Assembly: GCF_032854445.1 (NCBI RefSeq)
Contig: NC_088305.1
Location: 4,009,152 to 4,073,151 of the forward strand
Reading direction: 5' to 3'
DNA from: Liolophura sinensis
Taxonomy: Eukaryota > Mollusca > Polyplacophora > Chitonida > Chitonidae
Length of the DNA: 64,000 nucleotides
The position numbers were made by a program, and so were the translations under genes. Below the pieces are notes generated by a model, which saw nothing but the letters and a program-made list of their open reading frames with translations, was not told the origin of the DNA and made no database searches. Position 1 is the first letter of the stretch. Each line of letters opens with the position of its first letter. Shown here one piece after another: positions 48,528-59,256 of this stretch.

Positions 48528-49814
48528 GTGATAGGCTGTGATAAGTGTTTTTTCCCGTGGTAAGCATTCCTTCAGTGATAGGCTGTAATACCTGTTTTCC
48601 CCGTGGTAAGCATTCCTTCAGTGATAGGCTGTAATACCTGTTTTCCAGGTGGTAAGCATTCCTTCAGTGATAGGCTGTAATACCTATTTTCCCCGTGGTA
48701 AGCATTCCTTCAGTGATAGGCTGTAATACCTGTTTTCCACGTGGTAAGCATTCCTTCAGTGATAGGCTGTAATACCTGTTTCAACCGTGGTAGGCATTCC
48801 TTCAGTGATAGGCTGTAATACTGTTTCCCCCGTGGTAAGCATTCCTTCAGTGATAGGCTGTAATACCTGTTTTCCCCGTGGTAAGCATTCCTTCAGTGAT
48901 AGGCTGTAATACCTGTTTTCCCCCTGGAAAACATTCCTTCAGTGATAGGCTGTAATACCTGTTTTCCCCGTGGTAAGCATTCCTTCAGTGATAGGCTGTA
49001 ATACCTGTTTTCCCCGTGGTAAGCATTCCTTCAGTGATAGGCTGTAATACCTGTTTTCCCCGTGGTAAGCATTCCTTCAGTGATAGGTTGTAATACCTGT
49101 TTTCCCCGTGGTAAGCATTCCTTCAGTGATAGGCTGTAATACCTGTTTTCCCCGTGGTAAGCATTCCTTCAGTGATAGGCTGTAATACCTGTTTTCCCCG
49201 TGGTAAGCATTCCTTCAGTGATAGGCTGTAATACCTGTTTTCCCCGTGGTAAGCATTCCTTCAATGATAGGCTGTAATACCTGTTTTCCCCGTGGTAAGC
49301 ATTCCTTCAGTGATAGGCTGTAATACGTTTTCCCCGTGGTAAGCATTCCTTCGGTGATAGGCTGTAATACCTATTTCCCCCGTGGTAAGCATTCCTTCAG
49401 TGATAGGCTGTAGTACCTGTTTTCCCCGTGGTAAGCATTCCTTCAGTGATAGGCTGTAATACCTGTTTTCCCCGTGGTAAGCATTCCTTCAGTGATAGGC
49501 TGTAATACCTGTTTTCCCCGTGGTAAGCATTCCTTCAGTGATAGGCTGTAATACCTGTTTCCCCCGTGGTAAGCATTCCTTCAGTGATAGGTTGTAATAC
49601 CTGTTTTCCCCGTGGTAAGCATTCCTTCAGTGATAGGCTGTAATACCTGTTTTCCCCGTGGAAAGCATTCCTTCGGTGATAGGCTGTAATACCTATTTCC
49701 CTTGTGGTAAGCATTCCTTCAGTGATAGGCTGTAATACCTGTTTTCCCCATGGTAAGCAATCCTTCAGTGATAGGCTGTAATATCTATTTTCCCTGTGGT
49801 AAGCATTCCTTCAA
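48528..49814. repeat. 46-bp minisatellite, about 28 units
   Basis: Uniform tandem array; each unit contains GTGATAGGCTGTAATACCTG, TTTTCCCCGTGG and TAAGCATTCCTTCA. Most units differ by 0-2 bases, with decay only at the two ends, which indicates recent expansion or homogenisation. Every unit carries a donor-like GTG|GTAAGC and an acceptor-like TTCCTTCAG. Confidence 0.95.
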
Positions 49815-50372
49815 GGTTTTACTCAAATCATTTGATCTATTTTTCGTCTAAGTGAAAGAATCAGGAATGTCATATGAATTCTGCTCGTCTACAATAATGA
49901 TTTAATGCCTTGAATCATGCTGTTCATGCGGATGGCAGTGCGGTCAAATATGAAATTCTACACATGTCCCCGCTCCCGCTGCTGTGCAAGCCGATTCATC
50001 TGGCTGCTAACGTTGTCATGCAAATAACAGATATGACCGCTAGTGGCGGGCGGTTAACTTCGCTATCAATGTTCAGTGATGTTAACATGCCTTCCCCCAT
50101 ATGCCATACACATTGAACTCTCTCTCTCAGGAGACTGTCTTTGCGTTGTAAAGTCTGTCACTTTCTTGCCAAAGACCGGTGGTTTACTAATGAAACCGAT
50201 CACCATCTCAACAAAGTGCGATGAACTAGAAATAAAATTTTTCAAAGTCCTACAACTCTACACCTACAACGATTCTAAGTGAATATTATAGAATACAGCA
50301 TTGACGGTGTACAAGTCACATCTAGCTTCTAATTGTCGGTGTCAGGATCGTGTAAGCCGAGTCGTCATTTTA
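49815..50372. other. Unassigned stretch
   Basis: No supported exon or repeat. Confidence 0.35.
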
Positions 50373-50544
50373 GGGCTCTCGCGAATTTACGCAAGAAAAG
50401 GCAGTGACTCTGTAAAAGATGTTATTTCGCCCATGTTGTTTGGAGCGCCGTTACGCTGACGGGTCCGACTATGCACGACGTTTAATCGGACTAGTAGTTG
50501 ACCTTAAAATCACATCTTTTGGCTGCGTTAGTTTGCGAGAGCCC
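50373..50544. mobile_element. MITE-like element with terminal inverted repeats
   Basis: 172 bp. Perfect 10-bp ends GGGCTCTCGC (50373-50382) and GCGAGAGCCC (50535-50544), with weaker pairing to about 22 bp. A second inner inverted pair lies at 50414-50427 and 50507-50520 (13 of 14 match). No coding capacity; no clear target duplication. Confidence 0.6.
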
Positions 50545-52031
50545 GTACCCGGTCTCATCTAAACATGTACAAAGTCCAGAGAATCTTGGAATACCAGTTA
50601 GGTTTACTGACCATTACTGGCATGTGGGCTCCAGTGGGAAAACATGAATACCAGTGTGGGACCCGGCAAACAAATGGAAACACCGGAGAGACATTAACGA
50701 TATGATCCATGACGAATCAAATCAAATAAATAAACAAATTGTAAAAATGACATTTGTAGTCCGCAATTTTTGTATTGAGTATTGACTTTTGTCGATGATA
50801 ATCTGGCTGCTATTTTCCTATTTGTCATTTTCAATTTGTGGACATCGGGGAAAATGTCAGTCAGGAAATAGATTTGGAAACGACCATCAGTTTTATATGT
50901 ACCCCTCAAGTGTTATTTTCTCAGAATATGCCCAACACTGAGCTAATAACGAGATCGTGGAACAGTACACAGTGTTCTCTTGCAACGTCCACAACGCTCT
51001 ATCCCCACCTCCAACTTCATAACTCTCTTCATGGCAGACCTGACAGACCTGTCGGGCTACTAGCAAATAGGACCAGAAACTTAATATAACCTGTCAGCAG
51101 TGCCCTTGTCGAATTTCGTGAACTCCATACGTCATTTCACTGGAGAATGAAGGGTAAAAAGTTCCGGCACAGTTCTGTCGGGATATTGGACTCGTAGACA
51201 TTATTGAATAAGATAGATTGAGACGGACAGCTATAACTGTAATGAAGTCCGGCTCCCTGTGTCTGGGTAAACGACAGGCTATTGTCTGTCAGGTCAGCCC
51301 GTGTGGACACACTCCCTGGGGTATATTTCTTCCCAAGCCGTGTCGTCTTACGTTACTAATAACACGCCCTGAGGTCTGGACCAAACCGCTCGGTTCCACC
51401 AGCGAGCGATTCGTTGGTTAGTTGGTTACGGTTACACGCGGCACAGTCCCTTGCAGCTTTACGATATTCCACTTTCACCTGACTTTTAAATGCGCTAAAT
51501 GGGTTCTCAACGGGAATGTTCTTCTACTGACACGCGTGAACACGAGTTCGTGTGATAACATACAAATTTCGTTTAAAGCATGATTTTGCCTTAAGTGAAT
51601 TTTACGCCGGTGTCCAGAGAATTTGTAACCTTTATACCTAGTTTAGGTTGAAATCGAGGTACCAGTTAAATTTCCGAATGTCGTACTTCATATACTTTCT
51701 TAGTTCTTTGGTGAATTGTGTTAGACAGTGTTTTGGGAATTGGCCTTGCGACACGGGACGTCCATTTCGCTTGACGGTTGGTTTCGACGAATGGATTCAG
51801 AGAGATTTCCCTTCGCTCTACGAGCCTTCAGCCGCATGCCAGTTTTCAGAGAGTAGATGTGCAACTTCTGTGCATCCCTGCATCTGCGGCTTATGTCAAC
51901 ATTTTGCCAGGTACAGACAAAGAAGGTTGTTTTACTCCAGCAACTCCGGTCTTTTCCACAATGAAATCTGACATGTAGGCCTCTAACAGAATCCTCGCCA
52001 CGGCATTAAACGACATTCGAATAAATGAATG
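50545..52031. other. Unassigned stretch with family F copy
   Basis: Holds family F copy 2 (51722-51800) and, at about 51990-52030, a SINE-tail-like GCATTAAACGACATTCGAAT. No supported exon. Confidence 0.4.
51722..51800 (+). repeat. Repeat family F, copy 2
   Basis: GTTTTGGGAATTGGCCTTGC, CTTGACGGTTGGT and GACGAATG, collinear with 38165-38260. Confidence 0.5.
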
Positions 52032-52103
52032 GGCCGCCGTCGTATAAGTGAAATATTCTTGAGTACAGCGTAGAACTCCAATCAAATAAATAAATAAATA
52101 AAT
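52032..52103 (+). mobile_element. SINE family B, terminal fragment
   Basis: GGCCGCCGTCGTATAAGTGA through TTCTTGAGTACAGCGTAGAA to an (AAAT)n tail. Confidence 0.85.
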
Positions 52104-52348
52104 CGAATTCCCAGAGACTAGTTTCATAAATAAGACTAGCATCACAAACTCTAAGAAGTATATATTTGTTGAACGGAAGACAGTTGCTTGGAAGTAGAAG
52201 TAGTCAGCAGTTTTCAATAATGACGGGAAAATATTGGTGTGTAGTATCCGGTGCGTCAAATATGGCACATAGTCTACAAATGTTTATCTAAAAACACTGA
52301 ATGTTTTTATAATAACAGTGAAACGTATTGAATTAAAAAGCGACATTC

Positions 52349-52607
52349 TTGGCCGATGTGGGTAGCACACCAGCACGGCGCAATGGCCCAGGAACCTGTC
52401 GCCAATGCGGTCTCTGCGAGTTCAAATCCAACTCATACTGGCTTCCTCTCCAGCCGTAGGTGGGAAGGTCTGCAGCAACCTGCGGATTTTTCGTGGGTTT
52501 TCACCGGTTTCTATCCGGTTTCCTCCCACTGGCCGCCGTCGTGTTTGGTAAAATATCCTTGAGCACGACGTAAAACACCAATCAAATAAATAGATAAATA
52601 AATAAAA
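52349..52607 (+). mobile_element. SINE family B, near full length
   Basis: Head (GGGTAGCACACCAGCACGGC, GAGTTCAAATCC), centre (CAGCAACCTGCGGATTTTTC), core (GCCGCCGTCGTGTTTGG) and AAAT tail. Several bases are lost from the core. Confidence 0.85.
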
Positions 52608-52868
52608 CACTGAATTGTCGGTACATGTATTATTCATATTATCCTGGTATGAAGTAAGCAAAAGAGTAGGGCTGTTAAAAAACGCCAAGAAATAATGCCT
52701 ACTGTAAGGGAACGTTCAAATATAGTCAGAAAAATTGCTATGTACATGTTTTCAGCTACAGTCTATTTCTCTGTGAAATCGGTCCTACTTGCTACGACAA
52801 TTGGTAATAGTCAGTGAAACGTAACAACCCAAGCGTGTTGTCACCCGAGGCAATCGGGGTTTTTGCCG

Positions 52869-53235
52869 TCGAATCCGATCTACCGGCCCCGATGGCTGAG
52901 TTGGTAGAGCGTCCGTTTCCGGGCTGTAGATCCAGGGTCTGTCCTAGGTTGGGTCACACCTAAGTCCTAAGACATAGGAGGAAGTTGTAGCTTTCTTGCT
53001 TTGGGTTCAACATTAAGGGGATAGTGCAACGACCCGTATCAGTATAATGGCTCGGGTAGGAGGTTTACTTGCCTTCGGCAAGTAAATAAAAGAGCGGTGG
53101 AAATTCGTGCTGCAACAAGGAGGCACATTACATGCATGCTAAGGACTCCTTCGTCATCATATGAGTGAAGAATTCTTAAGTACGACGTTAAACCTTAAGC
53201 ACTCACTCACTCACTCACTCACTCGAAACCGAGCT
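52869..53235 (+). mobile_element. SINE family A with imperfect target duplication
   Basis: Element about 52883-53222, complete from CCGGCCCCGATGGCTGAG to (ACTC)6. Flanks TCGAATCCGATCT and TCGAAACCGAGCT match at 11 of 13 positions, suggesting an older insertion. Confidence 0.85.
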
Positions 53236-53414
53236 TATGGATTTTACGAATTACGGATTAAAAACTAAAAAAAATTCTAACTTAATTTTCCTTGTAAGAA
53301 TTTGAACTTTCAACGTATCCACGTATAGAGTTTGGGTTGTTAGCTGTCACTGACTAAAGGCAATTTTGCTAGCAAGTACGACCGATTTTACAGAGATCTG
53401 AATATTCATCTAGA

Positions 53415-53786
53415 CGACTGGCTAAATGACCGGCCCGGATAGCACAGTTGGTAGAGCGTCCGCTTCGGGACCGGTAGATTCAGGATCAATCCTTGATCGA
53501 GTCATACCTAAGACTTTAAAGGAGGAAGTTGTAACTTCCTCGCTTGGCGTTCAGCATGAAGGGGATAGTGCAACGACTGGTTGACCCGTATCAGTATAAT
53601 GGCTCGGGCGGGCGGCTTACTTGCCTTCGGTAAGTCGTCTCAGTGAGGCAGCACTAAATAAAAGAGCGGTGGAAATCCGTCCTGCCACGTTACACGTGCA
53701 CCCTAAAGATTTCATATGAAATATGACTGAAAAATTGTTGAGTACGACGTTAAACCCCAAGCACTCACTCACGACTGGCTAAATGA
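53415..53786 (+). mobile_element. Full-length SINE family A with 15-bp target duplication
   Basis: Reference A copy (53430-53771). Head GCACAGTTGGTAGAGCGTCC with anticodon-arm-like CCGCTTCGGGACCGG, body CTCGCTTGGCGTTCAGCATG, GGAAATCCGTCCTGCCACGT, end GTACGACGTTAAACCCCAAG plus ACTC tail. Perfect TSD CGACTGGCTAAATGA at 53415-53429 and 53772-53786. Confidence 0.94.
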
Positions 53787-54823
53787 AATAGACTATACTA
53801 TTCATGTGCAGTTATAACCTATTGCAAAACCACTTCTTCGAGCCACAAGACAAAACTAAACCTTAACAAATATATACACGTGGGTGTAAACAGTTACATT
53901 AGGGATTGTCTAATATCAGCCTGGCATGCGTGTCCACTAATCTGGAGGCTTTGTGTTCCAAATAGCTTTACAATACGCTCGTTCCATTATCCACAAAGCA
54001 GAGCTATTATAGGAACGGTCACGTCATTAAATAGATCAATGTTCTAGTTCTTGTGTTTTATTTATAGTTTTTACGCTATTTCTGGACGCGTAGTGAGGGT
54101 TTCCTTTTCTACAAAGGCTTAAACATACCACCAGCTTAAGCAGCCCAGTGAAATCGTAATATCATATCCGTAGTGATAGCAAATCCGTATAGTATAGCGA
54201 GTGCGCTATCAGACGTTTAAATGGCTGGATCGCGGCTACGGGCAGGCTCTTAAACAAAGAAATCGGATTTTCAAATCCAGATCTCGTTTTTCTTTTTTTG
54301 GACTGCAGTTTTAAGTCAGGAAGGTTTGTGAGATGCCTGAGGCAGGACAGTTGTTTCCTCTGGGTACTACGATTTCCTCCACCAATAAATATGACGCTGA
54401 CTCTTCACGGCAACTTCATGGCAACTTGGTGACAGTTTATAATAGCTAAGACTTATGCTCACTGCAGTCGATTTGCTTTACACCAATGAGGTGTTCAAGT
54501 ACCAAAACTGGGTGGCTTACTCCTGACAACCCGTTTCCCTCCGTCATAAAACTGACGGACATTGTATAAGAAGAAGAAGAAAAAAAATGCAATTCAATAC
54601 GGCGGTAAAAGAACAGTTGGTCTTACCAGCGTGTTTGACTTTGACTCCTTTTTGTCTTTGAGCTATTTAGTATTTGTTGTCGTTGAAAGACAGCGTGTTC
54701 CACCTTGGTTTTGTCTGTGAGAGCTATTCAATTTTCACTGTCGCTCTTAGATAATTTGTTCTACTTTGATCCTTTTCGTTGATGTTATTCAGTGATGTCA
54801 TTTATGAGACAATGTATTTGACA
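53787..54823. other. Unassigned stretch
   Basis: No recognised exon or repeat. Confidence 0.4.
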
Positions 54824-55167
54824 TCGATCCTGCCGGCACCGGCCCGTATAGCACAGTTGGTAGAGCGGGAGCGGTAGATCCAGGATCAGTCCTGTGTCGA
54901 CTCACACCTAAGAATTTAAAAGAGAGAGTTGTAACTTCAACGCTTGGCGTTCAACATGAAGGGGATAGTGCAACGACTCGTATCAGTATAATGGCTCGGG
55001 CGGTGAAGTAGCACTAGATAAAAGAGCGGTGGAAATCCGTCCTGCAACAACGAGGCACATTACATACACTCTAAGGATTCTTTCGTCGTCATGTGACTGA
55101 AAAATTGTTGAGTACGATGTTAAACCCCAAGCACTCACTCACTTACTCACTTACTCACTCGATCCTG
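54824..55167 (+). mobile_element. SINE A2 with 9-bp target duplication
   Basis: Element 54833-55158. Shares the A2 changes with 41731-42056 and additionally lacks part of the head (GTCCGCTTC). TSD TCGATCCTG at 54824-54832 and 55159-55167. Confidence 0.9.
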
Positions 55168-56860
55168 TGCGTTAAGGCTGTACAGGTTTTATTGGCAATA
55201 TTTAAGCCACAATGAGACAATAACCAGACACATGTACTAGTTGGAGACGACCGGGAATTTGCTTCCAGTATGATGAAACTAAGTAATCAATACTAGGACC
55301 TGATTGTGATTTGAGACCATGAGACCTCAATAGGCTGGGACAAAGCAAAACGGTCGTCATCAAGCCGGAGTGAATCTCAGCTAATCTGGGCGCTTTGTAG
55401 GATAAATAGGTAAAAGTCCATAAGCTCATTTCAGTTGTTGACTTGAATACGGTTACCCGTTGTTAAACGTAAGAGCCATCTGCTGGTGCAAGAGAACGAT
55501 CTAAAGTCACACTCTCCAAGATAAATGACTTCCCGTGGTTTGAGCGTACCAGGAACGGAAAGCAATTAAAGTTCATAGATGAAGTTTCTACCTTAATTTG
55601 CGATGGGTTTTTTTGTATATTATTTAGAATGGTCTGACGGACTGAGGCAGGACATTGAACTGGTTAATCGAACGCATCGACTGAGGATTAATTTCTTTCT
55701 CATTTTCTCAGTCTCATTTTTTTCGAACCCACCTACCCTTCCCCGAGGGGTATTGGTCAACGAAGTTCCCTAATCCGCCAATTTGGTTCACCGGTTGTTT
55801 TACAAATATGTAAATCTCAAAAGAAAGATGAAAAGGTGAAATTCAGTGAGTGACGTTGTCTGATTTCTTGAGAGATCTTGAAAAACATTATGAGAGTTTA
55901 GGTGACCTCTAAAATAGAAAAACAATAGCCATTGGTAAACCGAATGGAAGTTTCAAAGAAAAAGAACGCATGTAAGGACTTAAAGTATACCAATAGTCAC
56001 TTCATAGGTTACGAATCTGATAAATTGTTACGAAGACTCTCTGATGATCACCAGGCATACGGTACAAGAACGACCAAATGCCCTTGACATAGCAAATGTA
56101 GTGTGTGCAGGGATTTTCCAGACAGTGGCAGCTGTATCGGAGACCTGGACAGATGAAACAATGATTAACTGATGAATTACTAGACTAGAATGTCTGACCA
56201 TGTGACAGCTTTGCATGTTCCTCCTTATACTTCCGGAGAAACATGACTAAAAGGACTGATGGGATAGGTCACCATTTGATGCACCCTTACATGTATATCT
56301 TAGATAAACAGTTTTTGTGGTGTCTTGTAATGCCAAACGCGGTATAAAATTACGTCTAGCGTCTCATGGTGAGGTGAAATGTGACAGTTGTCTTCAACCA
56401 CTTTCATGCTGATTTCTGCTGTGATTATTCTGCAGGTGTTTTGCCACCAAAAGAAGGCAAGCATGAGTTAGATTTGAACTCACATCGATCCTGAACCACG
56501 GTTCAAAATATGACCATTTATGTTTTAAAACACGATTGACGTTGACACGATATGACTGACATTCTGTAAAGTTTCGTTAAACCCATTCATTCATTCATTC
56601 ATTTAAAGCTCGACCCAAATACAAAGCTTGACCCGCTGCTTGCCTTGGCCTAGGGGTGAGAGGGCTTTCCATTTCACAAGTGAATAAAATGTCTTTGATG
56701 CTAGTGAATTTCAGGCTAGTTGCTTATGAAAACCCAAGTCTTCATCTTTTGAGATATAAAGGGAACCATTGCTGACTTCTAGTGTTCAATAGGCTGACAA
56801 TTTCCTTTTTGTTCAGTCTAGGAACCTTTGTTGAGTCCTTTTTTAATGCTGCTAGAGACT
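55168..56860. other. Unassigned stretch
   Basis: Contains a SINE-tail-like GTTTCGTTAAACCCATTCAT with (ATTC)n near 56565-56605. No supported exon. Confidence 0.4.
56565..56605 (+). mobile_element. SINE-like 3' tail, other family
   Basis: AAAGTTTCGTTAAACCCATTC followed by (ATTC)n, similar in design to the family A terminus but with a different tail repeat. Confidence 0.4.
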
Positions 56861-56891
56861 TAGTGGCATAAATATAACTCTGGCCGTGTGC

Positions 56892-56975
56892 TGACGTCAC
56901 AACGCGTGCTTAGTAAACTGGCAGGTTCGTCCTGAACTCGCGTGAGCTTTGTGTCTATTTCTGTACCATATATGG
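56892..56975. promoter_or_regulatory. CRE plus CArG-box pair
   Basis: Full CRE TGACGTCA at 56892-56899 and consensus SRF site CCATATATGG at 56966-56975, 74 bp apart. This pairing is known from immediate-early gene promoters. A 27-bp exon-like piece bounded by CTTTACAG and GTAAGT lies near 57198-57228. Confidence 0.3.
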
Positions 56976-56999
56976 AAGTGTACTGTATTGGATGTTGAC

Positions 57000-57729
57000 A
57001 AAGGAAATAATTTGTAACAGTGTCATAGATGTAACGCCTTTTTTGTTTGGAAAAGAACGAATTCAGATGTATTGCTAATTGCAGGGACTATTATTCTGTT
57101 ATCAGGAAGAGGCGCCATTAGAACCGAGCACATCGTTAGAGTATCGGAGAAAAAACCACCATTACAGACTTTAACTTTGTCACGCCATAGCCTTTACAGG
57201 AACCATTGCTTCCGTCAAGAATTAATGTAAGTACCTAATTGTAACAGATTCGCTCTTGGAGTGAACAATCTCTCAGATTAGGCCTATCTCTGTCGATTTT
57301 TCATTGGCTACATTGGCCGTGTATAAAACCTTCGGTGACACTGAGGATAATTATCTAACAAATCCTCAGTGTTTTTCAGGATGTTTCTAGTGTTTTTTTT
57401 CAATACTAATGTCTTAAAATGAATATTTGATTAACAGCCAATTAAACACATAGTTTTGAGCATGCGAAAGAAACCGCTCTTAATAACAGGAAGTTGATTC
57501 CTCCATTGGCAGAAGGAAATGCTGTCTTCTGGCGGATATTGTTTCCTCTTTTTCTGATTGGATGCTGCATTTTTCTAGCTGATTCTGACGTGGCTTCAAG
57601 AGGTTTCACAGGCTCTTGGTCGGTGAGGTGGTTTCCTTCCGGTGCATATTCCATACATGTGTAAAAAGCGTGTTAAAGAAAAGACGAAATTGTATAATGT
57701 GATAAAGAAAGGGACCAGCATCTAGACCA
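57000..57729. other. Unassigned stretch
   Basis: No supported coding exon. Possible non-coding first exon near 57200 only. Confidence 0.35.
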
Positions 57730-58290
57730 GAAATGATACAACCCGAGTTATTTAGGAATAGGGGTGTAGACAACAAATAATACAACCCGAGATATTTAGG
57801 AATAGGGGTGTAGACAACAAATAATACAACCCGAGTTATTTAGAAATAGGGGGTGTAGACAACAAATAATACATCCCGAGGTATTTAGGAATAGGGGTGT
57901 AGACAGCAAATAATACAACCCGAGTTATTTAGGAATAGGGGCATAGACAACAAATAATGCAACCCGAGATATTTAGGAATAAAGGTGTAGACAACAAATA
58001 ATACATCCCGAGGTATTTAGGAATAGGGGTGTAGACAACAAATAATACAACCCCAGTTATTTAGGAATAGGGGTGTAGACAACAAATAATACAATCCCAG
58101 TTATTTAGGAATAGAGGTGTAGACAACAAATAATACAACCCGAGATATTTAGGAATATGGGTGTAGACAACAAATAATACGACAAGAGTTATTTGGGAAT
58201 AGAGGTGTAGACAACAATAAATACAACCCCAGTTATTTAGGAATGGGGGTGTAGACAACAAATAATATAACCCAAGTCATTTAGAAATAG
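57730..58290. repeat. 44-bp minisatellite, about 13 units
   Basis: Units carry AATACAACCCGAGTTATTTA, GGAATAGGGGTGTAGACAAC and AAAT. Moderate divergence throughout. The 66-codon minus frame across it is an artefact. Confidence 0.93.
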
Positions 58291-58865
58291 AGGTGAGAAC
58301 GGACCTAAGCGCTCACAGGCACTGTTTTGTGACATGTTTTGGTGACTTGCGAGAGATGCGCCATGTTAGAGTAACTGAAAAACAGGGTGTCACTCGTACC
58401 CGATGAGCATATGGTTTATAGGTATAACAGTCCGGGTGACGTAAGCAGAAACAGACACATCATCGGGTTTTCAGAAATAACTCGCACCTGCTTTGATAAA
58501 ACGGATAACATGGCGGCACTTCGGATAGTCTCGATGAGCGTAATTCTGAACATTTGAAACTGCAAAATCTCGGTTATTTAACATCATAAACATAAAAAGT
58601 TATGCTTTTTAAATGTAGTGTGAGATACTTTATCGGTGCATGTATGTATTTTGTTTAGGGCTGTCTATTCTTTTAACCATAATGGTTAGATGATAACCGT
58701 TTACGTTAGCGGTGAGAATTGGTTGTGGTATGTGTTATAAAATGAGGTCTATGTAATCACATATCAAGCATACAAAAGCATTGCTTTTTCTGTGGTATTA
58801 AATCATGTGTGTGCCGTTACGCGTTAACAAGAATTTCAGTGTTTTGGTGGGTAAATTTTTGACCG
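58291..58865. other. Unassigned stretch
   Basis: Contains AACATGGCGGCA near 58508, similar to a YY1-type site and also a strong start context, but the frame closes after 15 codons. Confidence 0.35.
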
Positions 58866-59092
58866 ACGTGTTTTATGCCGAATTAAACTGTTTCATTTAT
58901 ACGGCGGCGGCCAGCATTATGGTGGGGAGAAACCGGGCAGAGGCATAGGGAAAGCCACGACTATCCGCAGGCTGCTGGCAGATCTTTCCACGTACGACCG
59001 GAGATGAAACCAGCATGCATGGGCACTCACATCGACCGCACTAGTCAGGGGCTCCTGAGTCAATGTGCTGGACTAGCACCCTGACCCGGGGG
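58866..59092 (-). mobile_element. SINE family B, reverse, tail lost
   Basis: TTTCATTTATACGGCGGCGG, CCACGACTATCCGCAGGCTG, CTGGCAGATC and a tRNA-like head on the right. The AAAT tail is missing. Confidence 0.82.
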
Positions 59093-59122
59093 ACCATTTC
59101 CGGTGTTAGTTAGACATACAAC

Positions 59123-59256
59123 AGGACCGTTTCACAAAGCGCACGTAGCGCTACATCCACGTGCACGTATCTACCCTAGCGATGTAATACCTGCAATACT
59201 GGTCTCCATGGAAGTTAAGAGCACGTAACGTTACGTGCCCTTTGTAAAAGCGGCCT
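59123..59256. mobile_element. MITE-like palindromic element
   Basis: 134 bp with inverted ends AGGACCGTTTCACAAAGCGC (left) and the complement of AGGCCGCTTTTACAAAGGGC (right), followed inward by paired ACGTA.CG blocks. From memory, palindromes opening with a 'CCGTTTCACAAAG' motif are common in marine invertebrate genomes; this was not searched. Confidence 0.65.

Noticed and set aside
48528-49814. CRISPR-like array
   Set aside because: Unit is fully repeated with no variable spacer.
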